Translations under genes and position numbers: made by a program
Shown here: positions 17,922 to 28,202 of the stretch, piece by piece
Layout of the letters: the number at the start of each line of letters is the position of its first letter
Position numbering within the stretch: the first letter of the stretch is position 1
Notes under the pieces: generated by a model
What the model was told of the DNA's origin: nothing
What the model saw: only the letters and a program-made list of their open reading frames with translations
Database searches by the model: none
Assembly (NCBI GenBank): GCA_001839685.1
Contig: MLAK01001259.1
Span: 1 to 38,788, forward strand
Origin: Tritrichomonas foetus
Taxonomy: Eukaryota > Parabasalia > Tritrichomonadida > Tritrichomonadidae
Length of the DNA stretch: 38,788 bases
Direction of reading: 5' to 3'

Positions 17922-20900
17922 ATGGAATCTCACGTCAGTCAGCTTCCACTTATTGGTAATGATATTATGACGTTTGAGCTTAGAGACAACAGTGAAATTC
18001 CATTTGATTCACTTGCGGTCACAATTAACAAATTTTTTTGCTTATTTGACATAATTCCAGTTGCTGCATGGATAACCGTGGCATCGATTGGATCAATGGC
18101 AAATTCAATTATCCATTTTTTATTTATGATTTTTTATACAACTTTTGTGAATTCATCAAAGTTGATTACAAACAAGAAATCAAAACCACCATTTATTATT
18201 TTATTATTATCATTAATATATTCTCTATTGTATATTATATGTGAAACTGCAATTTTCTTCCTCACCAAATCTGAAACAATTAAATCTCTTCCAACCGTTG
18301 TAAAATATTTTGATATCATTTCTTATCAAGATAATGAAAATGTTCCTAATGTATTATTTGCTTTAATTATCACATTAATTATTGACATAATTTATTTGCC
18401 AATGTCATGTTTAGTTTCTGTACAATGGTATAAGAGAGCGAAAGCAGCAACCTTACAAACTTTGAATCGTTATATTCTTGTCTTATTTATGCTCTCTTTC
18501 TCACTTGCTGTCAGTTTTTCACCGCATAAATATTTGTTATTTATGCCTGCAATTTTTGGATTTTGTTGTATCATTATTGGATTATTTTCAAGGCCATTTA
18601 ATTCATCTCTTGTTATGATTTTTTGGTATATTTTCCAAATTTGCTTATTTGCATTTTTAGTTTTAATATCATCAGATTTAATACTAACAATTGAATTAGT
18701 GGACATTCCAAAATGGGCCAGAATTTTTACCACATGTATTACTGGATTTGCTTCGTCAATATATTGTGGAAATAATCAAAGGAACTTTATTTCTCCAATT
18801 CGAATTGTTGGTCAATGGAAATCCCCTTTTATTATCAGTGGATTTGCACCATTTGTTGTTATTATTTCTTCTCTATTTTTCTGTTTATGTCAATTGAGTT
18901 GGGCTTCATTTGTTGGACTTCTTGCTGGAATTATTCCATCATTCTTTAGCAATAAAATCATGGCAAGTGCAGCACCAACAACTTTTGTCATAAATGTTTT
19001 GGTTGTAGTTATCCAAATGGTAATTAGTATCTTTTTCGACAAATATTCATATGATTCAAAAATTGCATTAGTTTTACCATTTGTATTGTCAGCAGTATCA
19101 TCATTATTCCTTTCAAATGCAAAAGGAGCTCATTTCAAAACTGATGAAGAAAACAACTCCATCTTAAACGATCAACAACAAAACGATAAAAACTTTGATG
19201 AACATTTAACTGAAAGCCTTATTGAGCCAATGAATCAAAATTCCAGTATGCATTCAGATCAACAACAATCAAATGAATCCAATGATGAACAAATAAATAT
19301 CGAACAACATCAACATTTACTTAATCAATCAAATTTATCAAAGATTCAAAATGTTATTGGTATTATTTTAACCATTGCTTTCTTCACTTTATCTTCTTTA
19401 AACGCAACATGGTATCCAGTAATTTTAACAAATGTCATTTTAATTTTTTCAGTATTATTCGCATTATTTGGATTCTTTAATAAAATTGCATGGAGTGTTT
19501 TAATGATGATTATGTCGCTTTCTGCTATTTCACAAATGATTATCACTCTTTTACTTCGCTTTACATCATTTGATAAAATTGATCAAAAACTTTACAATTT
19601 ATTCTTTATCGAAATCGATCCTGTTACCGATCCAATTTATAAATCACTTTGGCCAGTTTTTGTCCTTTTCTTTATTGCCCTTTTAATTAAAGCAATATTT
19701 ATTAAGCCACTACCACAAATTGCCAATTTCTTTAGTTTGTTATTTATTCCAATTTTGAATTTCTTGCCAATTATTACACTTGAAAACTCTGTATTTACAA
19801 TTGTATATCTTTTATTATTCAATTCATTGTTATTTATATTATATTTTTCATCACATCGTTCAAAAGTTATTAATGGAGGATTCTTTTTATTCTTTGCTGT
19901 GGTGCATTTAGTTATTCTACTTTTATATAACTTTGAGTTCATGAGAGATTTTATTACAAATACTCGACTTCGTATTATTTTAGGTCTTCCAAGTGATGGA
20001 TCTATTATGTATCACACACCAGGATGTCTTTGCCTTACATTATATATATTTTTCTACTGTTTCTCTTTCAAATTTGGGAATGCATCAAAAACATTTACAG
20101 AATCCCAAATTTACAATTTTTGCAAAGCTTTCTTTTCAATTTTCACTTTCTATTTCTTAATGCTTGCTATTTTTGTCGCAGTTTTAATTGATCATACATC
20201 ATCTTTTATTTTCATGGTCATATTAACTGTTATGGGGGTTGTTCGTATTTTTACAAAGAATGGTCAAGCAGTTGGATATTTCTTGTACATTATTTATTTC
20301 TTATGTTTCCTCTTCCAACTCTTCTGCTACATTTCGCCAATATCTTCCGATATGGAATCAATCATATCATATATTGGGCCATCAGTTAAAACCGAGGTTG
20401 AAAATATGGTAAATGTTATTGCACTTCTTGCTGCATTTTCTTTTGCTGTATTAAAATCTGATGATTATGAATTCCCTAAACTTTTAGTGCAAATTGCCTA
20501 TTATATCAAGCGAAATATTCTTGTAATTGTTCAAATAACTTTGGCAATTACTGCACTTGAAGAAGATGATGTTCTTGCACCAATATCAGCAATTATTTTA
20601 CTGGTTTTATCATTAAAGAAGTCGATTGGTAAAGTAATGGCGACATTTCTTAATATTATCATGATTTTATTGATATTATATGTAATGTTCTTTACAATGA
20701 TGCCATTAGAAACCGAAAGCAATATAACTAACTATTTCTTATTGAATAATGTTACAAATACTGATATTACACATGCTTTTATGCATTTATTTACCTGTAC
20801 ATTGTTATTAGAATTCGGTGTTAATGAAATGCCTGGTTTTGGTAATACAATTGTGACAGCATATGCATTTTCTTTCTTTTCACCAATTATTATGATTGTA

Positions 20901-23900
20901 TCGTTCACAATTTACGATTATATGGGAATGGTTCATTCAATAATATTTGGTTCATTAATGATTTTAGTTCTATTGAAATGGAAATATATTTTCAAATTTA
21001 TAGTTACCACTTTCTTATATACCATTATTATAATATTTATTATGACGATCAGACACATGCCATGGTTTTCACAAGCGAATGAAATCATTGATAAATTGTT
21101 TGTTATGAATGGAAAGTATACTGCAAAATGGATTGTCATTTTCACATTTGAATTCTTTTTAGTAGCGATGACAAGAAATGAAGAATTTAAAGAAGTTCAA
21201 GCTCGAGAAAGTCAACGATGTTCATTTAGGAAATCAAGGCAAAAGATTTTCGCCAAAATTCGTGAAAAAGATGAAGAATTTCTCCAACTTTACTTTATGA
21301 ATGAAATTTATAAATTACAAAGTGATTTTAAAGTGCTTGCAGTCCAAGGTAGTTATGCTCCTTATCCTGCAACAGAAGCTGATTATAAACGCCTCGAAGG
21401 TGAAGATCCAGATGCAACTGATATTGAAACACAGACAACCGAAAATTTATCAACAACTGCAAAAGTTCTTCGAGCAATTTCCAAATTCTTTAAAGCTGTT
21501 TTCCACTATTTAGTAGATTTCGTTGTTAAGCATATGATGTTACTGTCTGATTATAATTTAGAACCAGGAATTTCACTTCCAGGTGTGGAAAAAATCAATG
21601 CGTTTTATGATGTGATGCTTGAACAATTTAAACAAAATCGTTCTTTAGACATACCTGAGGAGTGGCTTGAATTTGCAAATTCAATTCCATATTCTTTACG
21701 TCATCACTTTAGATTGATATCTAGACTGTCTATTCATCATGATCGAAAAATAAGACGCTTCCAACTTCTTCGTAGATATTCATCATTGTTGCTAAGATCT
21801 ATTTTCCCAATTCTCTTGATTTTTATGGCTTTATTCTATCCATTTGTTCAAAGTTCTTCGATTGTTTCATTTGCATGGATAATGTTTGTGTTTATTTCTG
21901 TTTCATTGAAGATCCATACTTATAAGCATTACTTTTTATTTGCATTGATTATTCTATTGATTAGATATATTGTTCAATTGCCATATATTGATGAAATGTT
22001 ATATAAAATGTCCATTTCTGTAAGTGAGCAGCAAAGAAATATTCCAATCTTATCAATTTTGGGTCTTTCTAATCTTTCCAAAGTTTTTACATATGATTCA
22101 TTCTTATTACTTTTCTCTGTATTTTCTACAGCACAAATAATACAGCATCCAGCAACTTATAATAAGAGAAAAGCTAATTCATTCTTTGCAAGAATTACAC
22201 AATATTCACCTTATCGTGTCAATTTACCAGTATTTATCTTTATTGTTGATTTTATTGGATTTTTGATTTTATTGTTATTCTATGGAAGTTGGAGCACTTA
22301 TGGAACTAATATAATGTCAATGGTTTCTGGTTCATCTTCAGTTTCACCACTTTATGTTTTCTTATTAATGTTTATGATGTGCTTCATGTTAATGATTCAT
22401 ATATTTTATTTATCAAAGAATGCTAAATTATATTTCTTTGTTGGTATATTGTATGCATTTTGCTCGTTCACTGTTACTTTCTTTGTTATTCCATCAATAT
22501 CAAAGAAGCAGTGTTGGCAGCATTCATCATTCCATTTATTTGTATTCTTAAGATTAATTGCACAACTGTTAATTTCATGTCAATTAAATCTTGGATTTCC
22601 TCATGAACCACCACAAATATCCAAGAAGAAACCTTTATTCACAATGGTTTATGAAATTGTTGTACGTGCTTGTCCATTTTTGTTTGAAATTATGGTTTGC
22701 ATGAAATGGATAGCTAACAAAACATCAGTTTCATTGTTTAATACATTCATTTTGCAATTCATTAAAAGTAAACTCAAAGGGCAGCGTGCATCATATATGA
22801 TTTCACCACCAAGAAAGGCAAAAGGACATGCTGTTGGTATACTATTCTTAATTTTAATGATCTTTTTATTATTTGTTCCTTTACTTTTGCTATCTACATC
22901 TGACAGCACAACTATTCTCAATCCAGCAACAATTGTTGAAAGTCATTTTGGTATTGCTGGACTTACAAACTTCTATGAGAATTTAATTACTGTTGAAAAC
23001 TCTAAAATATCATCAAGCCAACAAACAGAAATCAGTGAATTGAATGATACTACACTTTTAACATTCTATTCAATGAGTTCATCACAAATCCAAATATTAG
23101 ATTTGCCATTTGGTTCAATGAATGAATTTGATATCACGCCTGATGCAAAATCATCAGCTATTGACCAGCTTTCTCAGAATGAATCCACATTTATTCCATT
23201 TGGTACAATATCTTTAAGTTTCAAAACAGCAACAACCAAGAATAAAGTTCAAAACGTTGTTTTAAATCTATTTGCTAATAAATTAACTGAAGAGCAGAAG
23301 ATTAATCTCACTTCTGCACTTTTATCTAATTATTCTTCTGAAACTGTTGTTGAAATTCCGAACTTTCTACCAATGTTTGTATATATTCCATATGATTCTG
23401 TATCTGGTCAGATCGATCATTACTATTATGATGCTACTTTTAAGAAATTTTCAGATGGAGTCACAACTTCTTGGCAACTAATTACAACTCCTTCAGCTTC
23501 ATTAACTTCAAAAATACCAAATTTCTTAAATGTATCATCACAAAATACCACTAGAATTGTTGTCTGGTCACAACCAACACCTGATCAATATATTGGTTCA
23601 TTAATCTCTTCGACAGGAGGAATTATTGGTCTTTATGCTTTTATTGTTGTAACTATCGGTCAATTTATAACAATGTGGATAGCTGGACTCTTTACTGACC
23701 TTTGGATTTCAAGAATGCATAATCCACTCAAGCTTCTGAATGCACTGATGGCAATTGAAGCTTATCAGCTGTCAGGTGATCTTGATAAAGAATTCGAACT
23801 AGCCGAACTAGTTCTTGAAAACATGCGCTCAACAACCAGAATTATTCAATTAACTGATATTGCTAATTCAAATATCAATCCTAGTCAAGAAAATCTTCTT

Positions 23901-23930
23901 CTTTTAGAACAAACCAATTTTGAACCATAA
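17922..23930 (+). CDS. Piezo-type mechanosensitive ion channel
   Basis: This is a 2002-residue polytopic membrane protein with dozens of hydrophobic segments arranged in groups, as in Piezo blades. A polar Asn/Gln-rich cytosolic loop lies at about residues 410-470, and a long charged linker (about 1085-1290, KEVQARESQRC..., MNEIYKLQSDF) corresponds to the beam and clasp region. The C-terminal end is diagnostic. An anchor-like ACPFLFEIMVCMKWIANKTS comes first. An outer helix lies at about 1634-1661, then a ~240-residue extracellular cap. The inner pore helix is IIGLYAFIVVTIGQFITMW (about 1901-1919), followed by a cytosolic tail with LSGDLDKEFELAELVLENMR, matching the inner helix and C-terminal domain of animal Piezo. 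The channel would conduct cations upon membrane stretch. At 2002 residues it is shorter than animal Piezo (about 2500). In a flagellated host-attached parasite it could sense contact or flow; that part is inference. Confidence 0.85.
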   Translation: MESHVSQLPLIGNDIMTFELRDNSEIPFDSLAVTINKFFCLFDIIPVAAWITVASIGSMANSIIHFLFMIFYTTFVNSSKLITNKKSKPPFIILLLSLIYSLLYIICETAIFFLTKSETIKSLPTVVKYFDIISYQDNENVPNVLFALIITLIIDIIYLPMSCLVSVQWYKRAKAATLQTLNRYILVLFMLSFSLAVSFSPHKYLLFMPAIFGFCCIIIGLFSRPFNSSLVMIFWYIFQICLFAFLVLISSDLILTIELVDIPKWARIFTTCITGFASSIYCGNNQRNFISPIRIVGQWKSPFIISGFAPFVVIISSLFFCLCQLSWASFVGLLAGIIPSFFSNKIMASAAPTTFVINVLVVVIQMVISIFFDKYSYDSKIALVLPFVLSAVSSLFLSNAKGAHFKTDEENNSILNDQQQNDKNFDEHLTESLIEPMNQNSSMHSDQQQSNESNDEQINIEQHQHLLNQSNLSKIQNVIGIILTIAFFTLSSLNATWYPVILTNVILIFSVLFALFGFFNKIAWSVLMMIMSLSAISQMIITLLLRFTSFDKIDQKLYNLFFIEIDPVTDPIYKSLWPVFVLFFIALLIKAIFIKPLPQIANFFSLLFIPILNFLPIITLENSVFTIVYLLLFNSLLFILYFSSHRSKVINGGFFLFFAVVHLVILLLYNFEFMRDFITNTRLRIILGLPSDGSIMYHTPGCLCLTLYIFFYCFSFKFGNASKTFTESQIYNFCKAFFSIFTFYFLMLAIFVAVLIDHTSSFIFMVILTVMGVVRIFTKNGQAVGYFLYIIYFLCFLFQLFCYISPISSDMESIISYIGPSVKTEVENMVNVIALLAAFSFAVLKSDDYEFPKLLVQIAYYIKRNILVIVQITLAITALEEDDVLAPISAIILLVLSLKKSIGKVMATFLNIIMILLILYVMFFTMMPLETESNITNYFLLNNVTNTDITHAFMHLFTCTLLLEFGVNEMPGFGNTIVTAYAFSFFSPIIMIVSFTIYDYMGMVHSIIFGSLMILVLLKWKYIFKFIVTTFLYTIIIIFIMTIRHMPWFSQANEIIDKLFVMNGKYTAKWIVIFTFEFFLVAMTRNEEFKEVQARESQRCSFRKSRQKIFAKIREKDEEFLQLYFMNEIYKLQSDFKVLAVQGSYAPYPATEADYKRLEGEDPDATDIETQTTENLSTTAKVLRAISKFFKAVFHYLVDFVVKHMMLLSDYNLEPGISLPGVEKINAFYDVMLEQFKQNRSLDIPEEWLEFANSIPYSLRHHFRLISRLSIHHDRKIRRFQLLRRYSSLLLRSIFPILLIFMALFYPFVQSSSIVSFAWIMFVFISVSLKIHTYKHYFLFALIILLIRYIVQLPYIDEMLYKMSISVSEQQRNIPILSILGLSNLSKVFTYDSFLLLFSVFSTAQIIQHPATYNKRKANSFFARITQYSPYRVNLPVFIFIVDFIGFLILLLFYGSWSTYGTNIMSMVSGSSSVSPLYVFLLMFMMCFMLMIHIFYLSKNAKLYFFVGILYAFCSFTVTFFVIPSISKKQCWQHSSFHLFVFLRLIAQLLISCQLNLGFPHEPPQISKKKPLFTMVYEIVVRACPFLFEIMVCMKWIANKTSVSLFNTFILQFIKSKLKGQRASYMISPPRKAKGHAVGILFLILMIFLLFVPLLLLSTSDSTTILNPATIVESHFGIAGLTNFYENLITVENSKISSSQQTEISELNDTTLLTFYSMSSSQIQILDLPFGSMNEFDITPDAKSSAIDQLSQNESTFIPFGTISLSFKTATTKNKVQNVVLNLFANKLTEEQKINLTSALLSNYSSETVVEIPNFLPMFVYIPYDSVSGQIDHYYYDATFKKFSDGVTTSWQLITTPSASLTSKIPNFLNVSSQNTTRIVVWSQPTPDQYIGSLISSTGGIIGLYAFIVVTIGQFITMWIAGLFTDLWISRMHNPLKLLNALMAIEAYQLSGDLDKEFELAELVLENMRSTTRIIQLTDIANSNINPSQENLLLLEQTNFEP

Positions 23931-24627
23931 ATAAATAAATATATTATATAATTACTAATGAAACCACAAACAAAAATGCACAATTTTAATTTTTTTCGAA
24001 TCCAATTTTATGTAATATGAAATAATATTATAAAATTTTATCCAATATATCTAAGGTCATAACAGAGATGCTTACCAACTGACCTTTTTTTTCCTATCTT
24101 TAGAGCCAAAGTGATTCCTTTGATTCTTCCTTGAAATGATTTTTGACAACAAGTTTTCCAAATTATATTTTCACTTCATTTCTTGTGTGAAACTCAATCA
24201 ATCAACATCATACTGGAAAGTATTCATTTCCAATTTTAGATATTTCTTAAGTCTATTATAATATTTTATGCAATATTAAAATAATATGATACTTTTGCAT
24301 TACAACCAAACTTCGAAAAAATATTTCTACTAAATTTGGCCGATTCTAATTGTAAATATGAATTTCTGGCTTCACTTTTGGTCGTAATGCAGAGATATAA
24401 AAAAATGAAAAGAATTAAAATAATATTGCATTCAATTTGTTTTTGTAAGAAGTAAAAACTTCAAAAAAACTTAGTAAATATATTATTTAGTTTACCCTTT
24501 TTCATCTTTTTGATTTTCCACTTGTTTTTATGAGGAAAAAAATATCTGAATATTATTTGGAAAAAAATAGAAAGTAAATTTCATCTTTGTTCGAATTTTT
24601 ATTCATAAAACTGGCGAGTGAATTTTG
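23931..24627. other. spacer with MITE-like copy A
   Basis: No gene is seen. It contains the best preserved copy of the inverted-repeat element (24296-24391). A region at 24057-24085 has a weak resemblance to its end (GGTCATAACAGAGATG). Confidence 0.5.
24296..24391 (-). mobile_element. MITE-like element, copy A (both terminal repeats present)
   Basis: This 96-bp element is bounded by TGCATTACAACCAAA (24296-24310) and TTTGGTCGTAATGCA (24377-24391), which are inverted copies with one mismatch. Its right end with the next inner bases (AATTTCTGGCTTCAC...) is the reverse complement of the left ends of copies B (2076) and C (38554). No target-site duplication is obvious. Confidence 0.6.
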
Positions 24628-24801
24628 TCACCCGCCGGCAGCCGCCTTCTTTGCCTCTGCTTTGGCTTGTTTCTCCTTCATGATTTGTGCGTCGCGTTCT
24701 CTGCGTTCGTTTGCATTTCCACCGGCACCTTTCTTTTGATGTTTAGCATTTCTGGCCTCGGCACGAGCCTTCTCGCGTTCACGTTGAGCACCACGCGTCA
24801 T
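24628..24801 (-). CDS. SERF/4F5-family small basic protein
   Basis: The 57-residue protein starts at the ATG at 24801 (MTRGAQREREKARAEARNAK). It continues with a glycine-rich patch, then RRERDAQIMKEKQAKAEAKK. The M-(A/T)-R-G-x-Q-R-E start and the RDxxIMxEKQ pattern define the SERF (4F5) family, proteins of about 60 residues, highly charged and disordered, known from animals to modify amyloid aggregation and bind nucleic acid. An upstream in-frame ATG at 24843 would add 14 residues, but the family starts at MTRG-type sequence. TCATTCCC directly before this ATG looks like a trichomonad initiator, which would put transcription start a few bases from the ATG. Codons are C/G-rich, as for an expressed gene. 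Confidence 0.85.
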   Translation of the reverse strand: MTRGAQREREKARAEARNAKHQKKGAGGNANERRERDAQIMKEKQAKAEAKKAAAGG

Positions 24802-25932
24802 GGGAATGAATTCAATTGGCTCACAATTATTGACAAAATACATGGCCAGCTATTTAACGAAAATCTTTCATTATTAATTCAAAAAGTTTAACGAATGATT
24901 GAAATGAATCTGCCGATAGAGGTTATCGATAAGAATAAAAATTAAAATATTCCGGGATATTTGGAGCTATTCACTATTAATATTAATTTTTTAATATTAC
25001 TTTATATTCAATTCGATGATATTAAAGTTATTTCAAACTCCAACCAATTCTTCCGATATCAATGAATTTTACCATTAATTCATTGGCACCAATAGAAATA
25101 ACTTTCTCATTCATGTTGCTATCATAAAAATGGTAAAAAATCAATTTATTTGGTAAAATATATATATATTAATTGAATTAGGAAATTTATTTTACAAAAT
25201 GCATATCAGTAACGGAATAACTTCAATGATTTATCAATGAAGTCATAATGCAATGCATTTGTCTATTGGTTCATTATCTCTTGAGATTCTTTCATGACGT
25301 CTTTTCTGAACTACTTAGAATAACATATTGGCAGTTTACTACAAACGAAATGTTTCAATTTAATAGTTGGTCATTTCTTTAATCATCTTTTTGTGAAGTT
25401 TCCAATTGTTTGCTTTCAGTTTGCCAATATGTTATTGGAAGTAAGGCCAATCGCTTGCACCAAATGTGAAACCATTCCATCGCATGAAACTAATTGGATA
25501 ATCATCGAAAAACTCCGCAAAAATTTGTAGAATTACATGCATTATTTCAGATAGTTGAGCGAAACTACAATTTTCTTTCGATAAACAGTTAATTTTATCG
25601 AAAAGTTATAAGGGATAAAAAATCTAATTTTACACATTCCATGATATTTATCTCCCTTATGATTGAGTTATTCTAATTGATGCACATCTAACCTTCATCA
25701 TATTTTGATTTCAACCCAAAATGATTATCAAACATTTTTTCTTTTCCTTTCATTCATTTCACAACAATGAGGGGAGATGAATTCCAATCTGAACAATGTT
25801 TGATATACTAAAACAGATACTGTACATAAGATATGATTTTGAGTTATTTAAAGTTAACAATAAATGCAAAGTTGTCAAAACGGTGATTTCGTGATTGAAT
25901 GTTTACATATTAATAAATAATAAATAATACAT
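24802..25932. other. long AT-rich spacer with one inverted-repeat element
   Basis: About 1.1 kb lie between the SERF-like and coiled-coil genes. I see no gene. The 15-bp exact terminal inverted repeat at 25319-25436 is listed separately. Confidence 0.5.
25319..25436. repeat. 118-bp element with exact 15-bp terminal inverted repeats
   Basis: AATAACATATTGGCA at 25319-25333 and TGCCAATATGTTATT at 25422-25436 are perfect reverse complements. The 88-bp interior has no coding potential. Only one copy is seen in this window and there is no clear target-site duplication. It is unrelated in sequence to the other MITE-like family. It could be a second small transposon family or a cruciform-forming site. 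Confidence 0.5.
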
Positions 25933-26790
25933 CTATTTATTCTCTTCCATATAAAGTTTTGCAATTCCTTCAAGCGCATTTCGCATAGCTGGAAGCTCTG
26001 ATAGCCTGTTGTTCATTTGGTTGTTTCTTTTCACGAGATCATCATTTTGTTGTTTATAAACTTCGTTTTCTTTTTTCAATTGAATATTTTCCCGTTTGAA
26101 TGTCATTTTTTCTTGTTGAAGTTTGCTAATTTGATCTTTTTGTTCTTTTATTGTTGCATTCAGTTTTTTGATGGTTTCATTTAATCTTTTAATCTCAGCT
26201 TGTTCTTCTGTCATTTTTGGAGGAACCACAAAAGCCTTCAGGCTTTTGACTGCTTTATTTATCTGGAAAGCAGCTATGTACTTTTCAAGCGAGTCTCTTA
26301 AGTCTTCGGTTTGGACCTGGATTGGTGGTAAAAAGAAATTACCCATCTGTTTGGTCAATTGAATGACATCAACTATTTCTTCAACTTCAAAAGGCTTTGA
26401 AAGTGAATCAATTTGTTTTCGAATATTTTCATACGATGCTTTTTTCTTTTCATCAAGTTTCGTCATGTCTATTTCACTTAACCGTTTTTGAAGTGTTGCG
26501 TTAGCTTCAATGATGAGTGGTTCCACTTTTTGAACGACTTCAGATGTATCCAATGGCGGGAAAATATTTTCAAAGAATTTCTCCATGGCGTCGATTTTCT
26601 CGTTAGGCACTAAATTGTTTGCCATAAACAGTTTCGTGTAATTTTCATCGATCTTCGGAAACGTATCTAAAAAAACAGTAAGATTGAGCCCATCGTCTTG
26701 AAAGAAATAGCAAGTATCATTAATTCCTTTGCGAAGCATTCTTACATATGTTCTGAATGTGGAACAAGCCTTTTCTACGTCTTTGTCCAT
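25933..26790 (-). CDS. coiled-coil protein, unknown function
   Basis: The protein has 285 residues, starting at the ATG at 26790. Residues 1-190 look alpha-helical with mixed charge (for example LDEKKKASYENIRKQIDSLS). From about 192 to 262 there is a strong coiled coil in Leu/Ile/Val heptads (EIKRLNETIKKLNATIKEQK, then KDQISKLQQEKMTFKRENIQ), ending in ALEGIAKLYMEENK. No signal peptide or membrane segment is visible. I do not recognise a family; scaffold or cytoskeleton-linked roles are typical for such proteins but unproven here. An exact copy of the recurring 11-mer lies 31 bases upstream in the same orientation. Confidence 0.8.
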   Translation of the reverse strand: MDKDVEKACSTFRTYVRMLRKGINDTCYFFQDDGLNLTVFLDTFPKIDENYTKLFMANNLVPNEKIDAMEKFFENIFPPLDTSEVVQKVEPLIIEANATLQKRLSEIDMTKLDEKKKASYENIRKQIDSLSKPFEVEEIVDVIQLTKQMGNFFLPPIQVQTEDLRDSLEKYIAAFQINKAVKSLKAFVVPPKMTEEQAEIKRLNETIKKLNATIKEQKDQISKLQQEKMTFKRENIQLKKENEVYKQQNDDLVKRNNQMNNRLSELPAMRNALEGIAKLYMEENK

Positions 26791-26821
26791 TTTCTGTTTT
26801 GTTTGTTATTTTTCGATAGAA

Positions 26822-26832
26822 ATGTGATATGA
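26822..26832 (-). promoter_or_regulatory. recurring 11-mer TCATATCACAT (upstream of coiled-coil gene)
   Basis: This is an exact copy in the orientation of the coiled-coil gene (start 26790), 31 bases before the ATG. This spacing is close to that seen at RPS18. Confidence 0.45.
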
Positions 26833-27083
26833 AATAATAATTTGATTGTGAAAGTCTGAATATGAAGGATTGTACAAAAGTATTATGATCTGTATAAGCA
26901 ACTAAAATGAAGTTTATTGATAAGTTATGATCTGGTTGATTTAAAATTATATATTGCATGAGTTATTCACATATAAAAATAATATTTCGTGGAAAGTTTC
27001 ATCTTGAAACAAACTAACAGAAGAAACAAAAGTGAGATAAGAGGCAAAATTTTAAACGTACGCTAATCTTCGAGGGGGAAAAA

Positions 27084-27950
27084 ATGAGCAGGGCAAAATA
27101 TGACCTCGTAGACGCGATAATTTCCCCACGTGCAGCAGCAATCGATGTTTCTCAATGGTATTCGAACATTAATCATTTGTATTTCTCCAAAATTAGCAGA
27201 TTAAAATGTCGGAAAAAATGGATAGACTACGCAATTGCTTTAAAGCGAAAAAATTTCACTGGAAAACTTTCTAGAGCACAAAATGATGTTTCCAAATACG
27301 TTTTTTGTAATGCAACAAAATTATTATGGAGAAGTTTTACACGAAAAATCATTTTCCAATCCAGAATATTTAATTTGCATTTTTATTATGCACAATTACA
27401 TCGTGTAGTATATGAACGACGGAATAACATTCGAATTCAGTGGAAATCATATGCAAGAGCGTTAATGTATGGACTTTCTCCACCAGGAACAGATTATCGC
27501 GATTTATGGATCTCTTTCGCGTTTCTTCTTAAGAAGAGGCAAATCATTGAAGCTGCCAGAAACTTTCGTAAAGCGCCAAAAATTTCTTTTGCTGGGAAAA
27601 ACCAAACACGAGAAATATGGCGGAAATATTCCCGAGCAATATTATGTAATTACCGTATTCAACAAACTAGAACCAAAGCTAGAGCAGACCGCGTCCTATC
27701 TAATTTCTTTCAACATGCTCTCATTCCATACAGGGTTCAAAAAACTGCAGAAAATGTTATATCTGTTCATTTTGATTATTCCATTGTTAATCCAATGGTA
27801 AAGCAATCGTGTGATGAAGTTACACATTTTGCAAAATTATGGTTGAGGAAGAAAGCACAAAACTTTTCGATAGCTTATGCTGATGAAACATTTAAGACAT
27901 CTTTTGTCCATATTATGAGCAAAGTTAGATCCCAAGCTCAGTCGCCATAG
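27084..27950 (+). CDS. basic protein with repeated Trp-aromatic motifs, unknown function
   Basis: The protein has 288 residues, with an ATG at 27084 preceded by CGAGGGGGAAAAA. It is very basic and Arg/Lys-rich, with no signal or membrane segment. It carries a degenerate motif of the type W-x2-(Y/F)-(A/S/T)-x2-(I/L): KKWIDYAIAL (45-54), LWRSFTRKII (81-90), QWKSYARALM (119-128), LWISFAFLLK (141-150), IWRKYSRAIL (178-187) and a weaker LWLRKKAQNF (252-261). Spacing between Trp residues is about 36-38 or 22. Sfi1-type centrin-binding repeats also show a periodic Trp-Lys/Arg pattern of ~33 residues, so a centrin or cytoskeleton link is possible, but the match is loose. Family unassigned. Confidence 0.8.
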   Translation: MSRAKYDLVDAIISPRAAAIDVSQWYSNINHLYFSKISRLKCRKKWIDYAIALKRKNFTGKLSRAQNDVSKYVFCNATKLLWRSFTRKIIFQSRIFNLHFYYAQLHRVVYERRNNIRIQWKSYARALMYGLSPPGTDYRDLWISFAFLLKKRQIIEAARNFRKAPKISFAGKNQTREIWRKYSRAILCNYRIQQTRTKARADRVLSNFFQHALIPYRVQKTAENVISVHFDYSIVNPMVKQSCDEVTHFAKLWLRKKAQNFSIAYADETFKTSFVHIMSKVRSQAQSP

Positions 27951-28027
27951 GTGTTGGTGAACTCGAGCAAATCTTTCTATGTTACTATTATATTTGTATG
28001 TTGTTATTAAATATGTTTTCGTTTTAT

Positions 28028-28029
<2 letters not shown>

Positions 28030-28070
<41 letters not shown>
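28030..28070. repeat. T41 homopolymer
   Basis: There are 41 consecutive T on the plus strand, just 3' of the Trp-motif gene. The exact length is likely to vary between reads. It could serve as a pause or cleavage region for the plus-strand gene. Confidence 0.9.
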
Positions 28071-28072
<2 letters not shown>

Positions 28073-28202
28073 TCCTTTTTTCAGATTGTTTTTATCGATA
28101 TAGCTTCACATATTGACGGAATAAAAGTGCATTTATATGAATGGAAGCACAGAATGATATCCATAGGCTTATTTAATGAAGAGAGAAAGTATAAATTTCG
28201 AA

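Noticed and set aside
17666..17959. 97-codon frame running into the Piezo start
   Set aside because: Composition is random for AT-rich DNA, and it overlaps the Piezo N-terminus in another frame.
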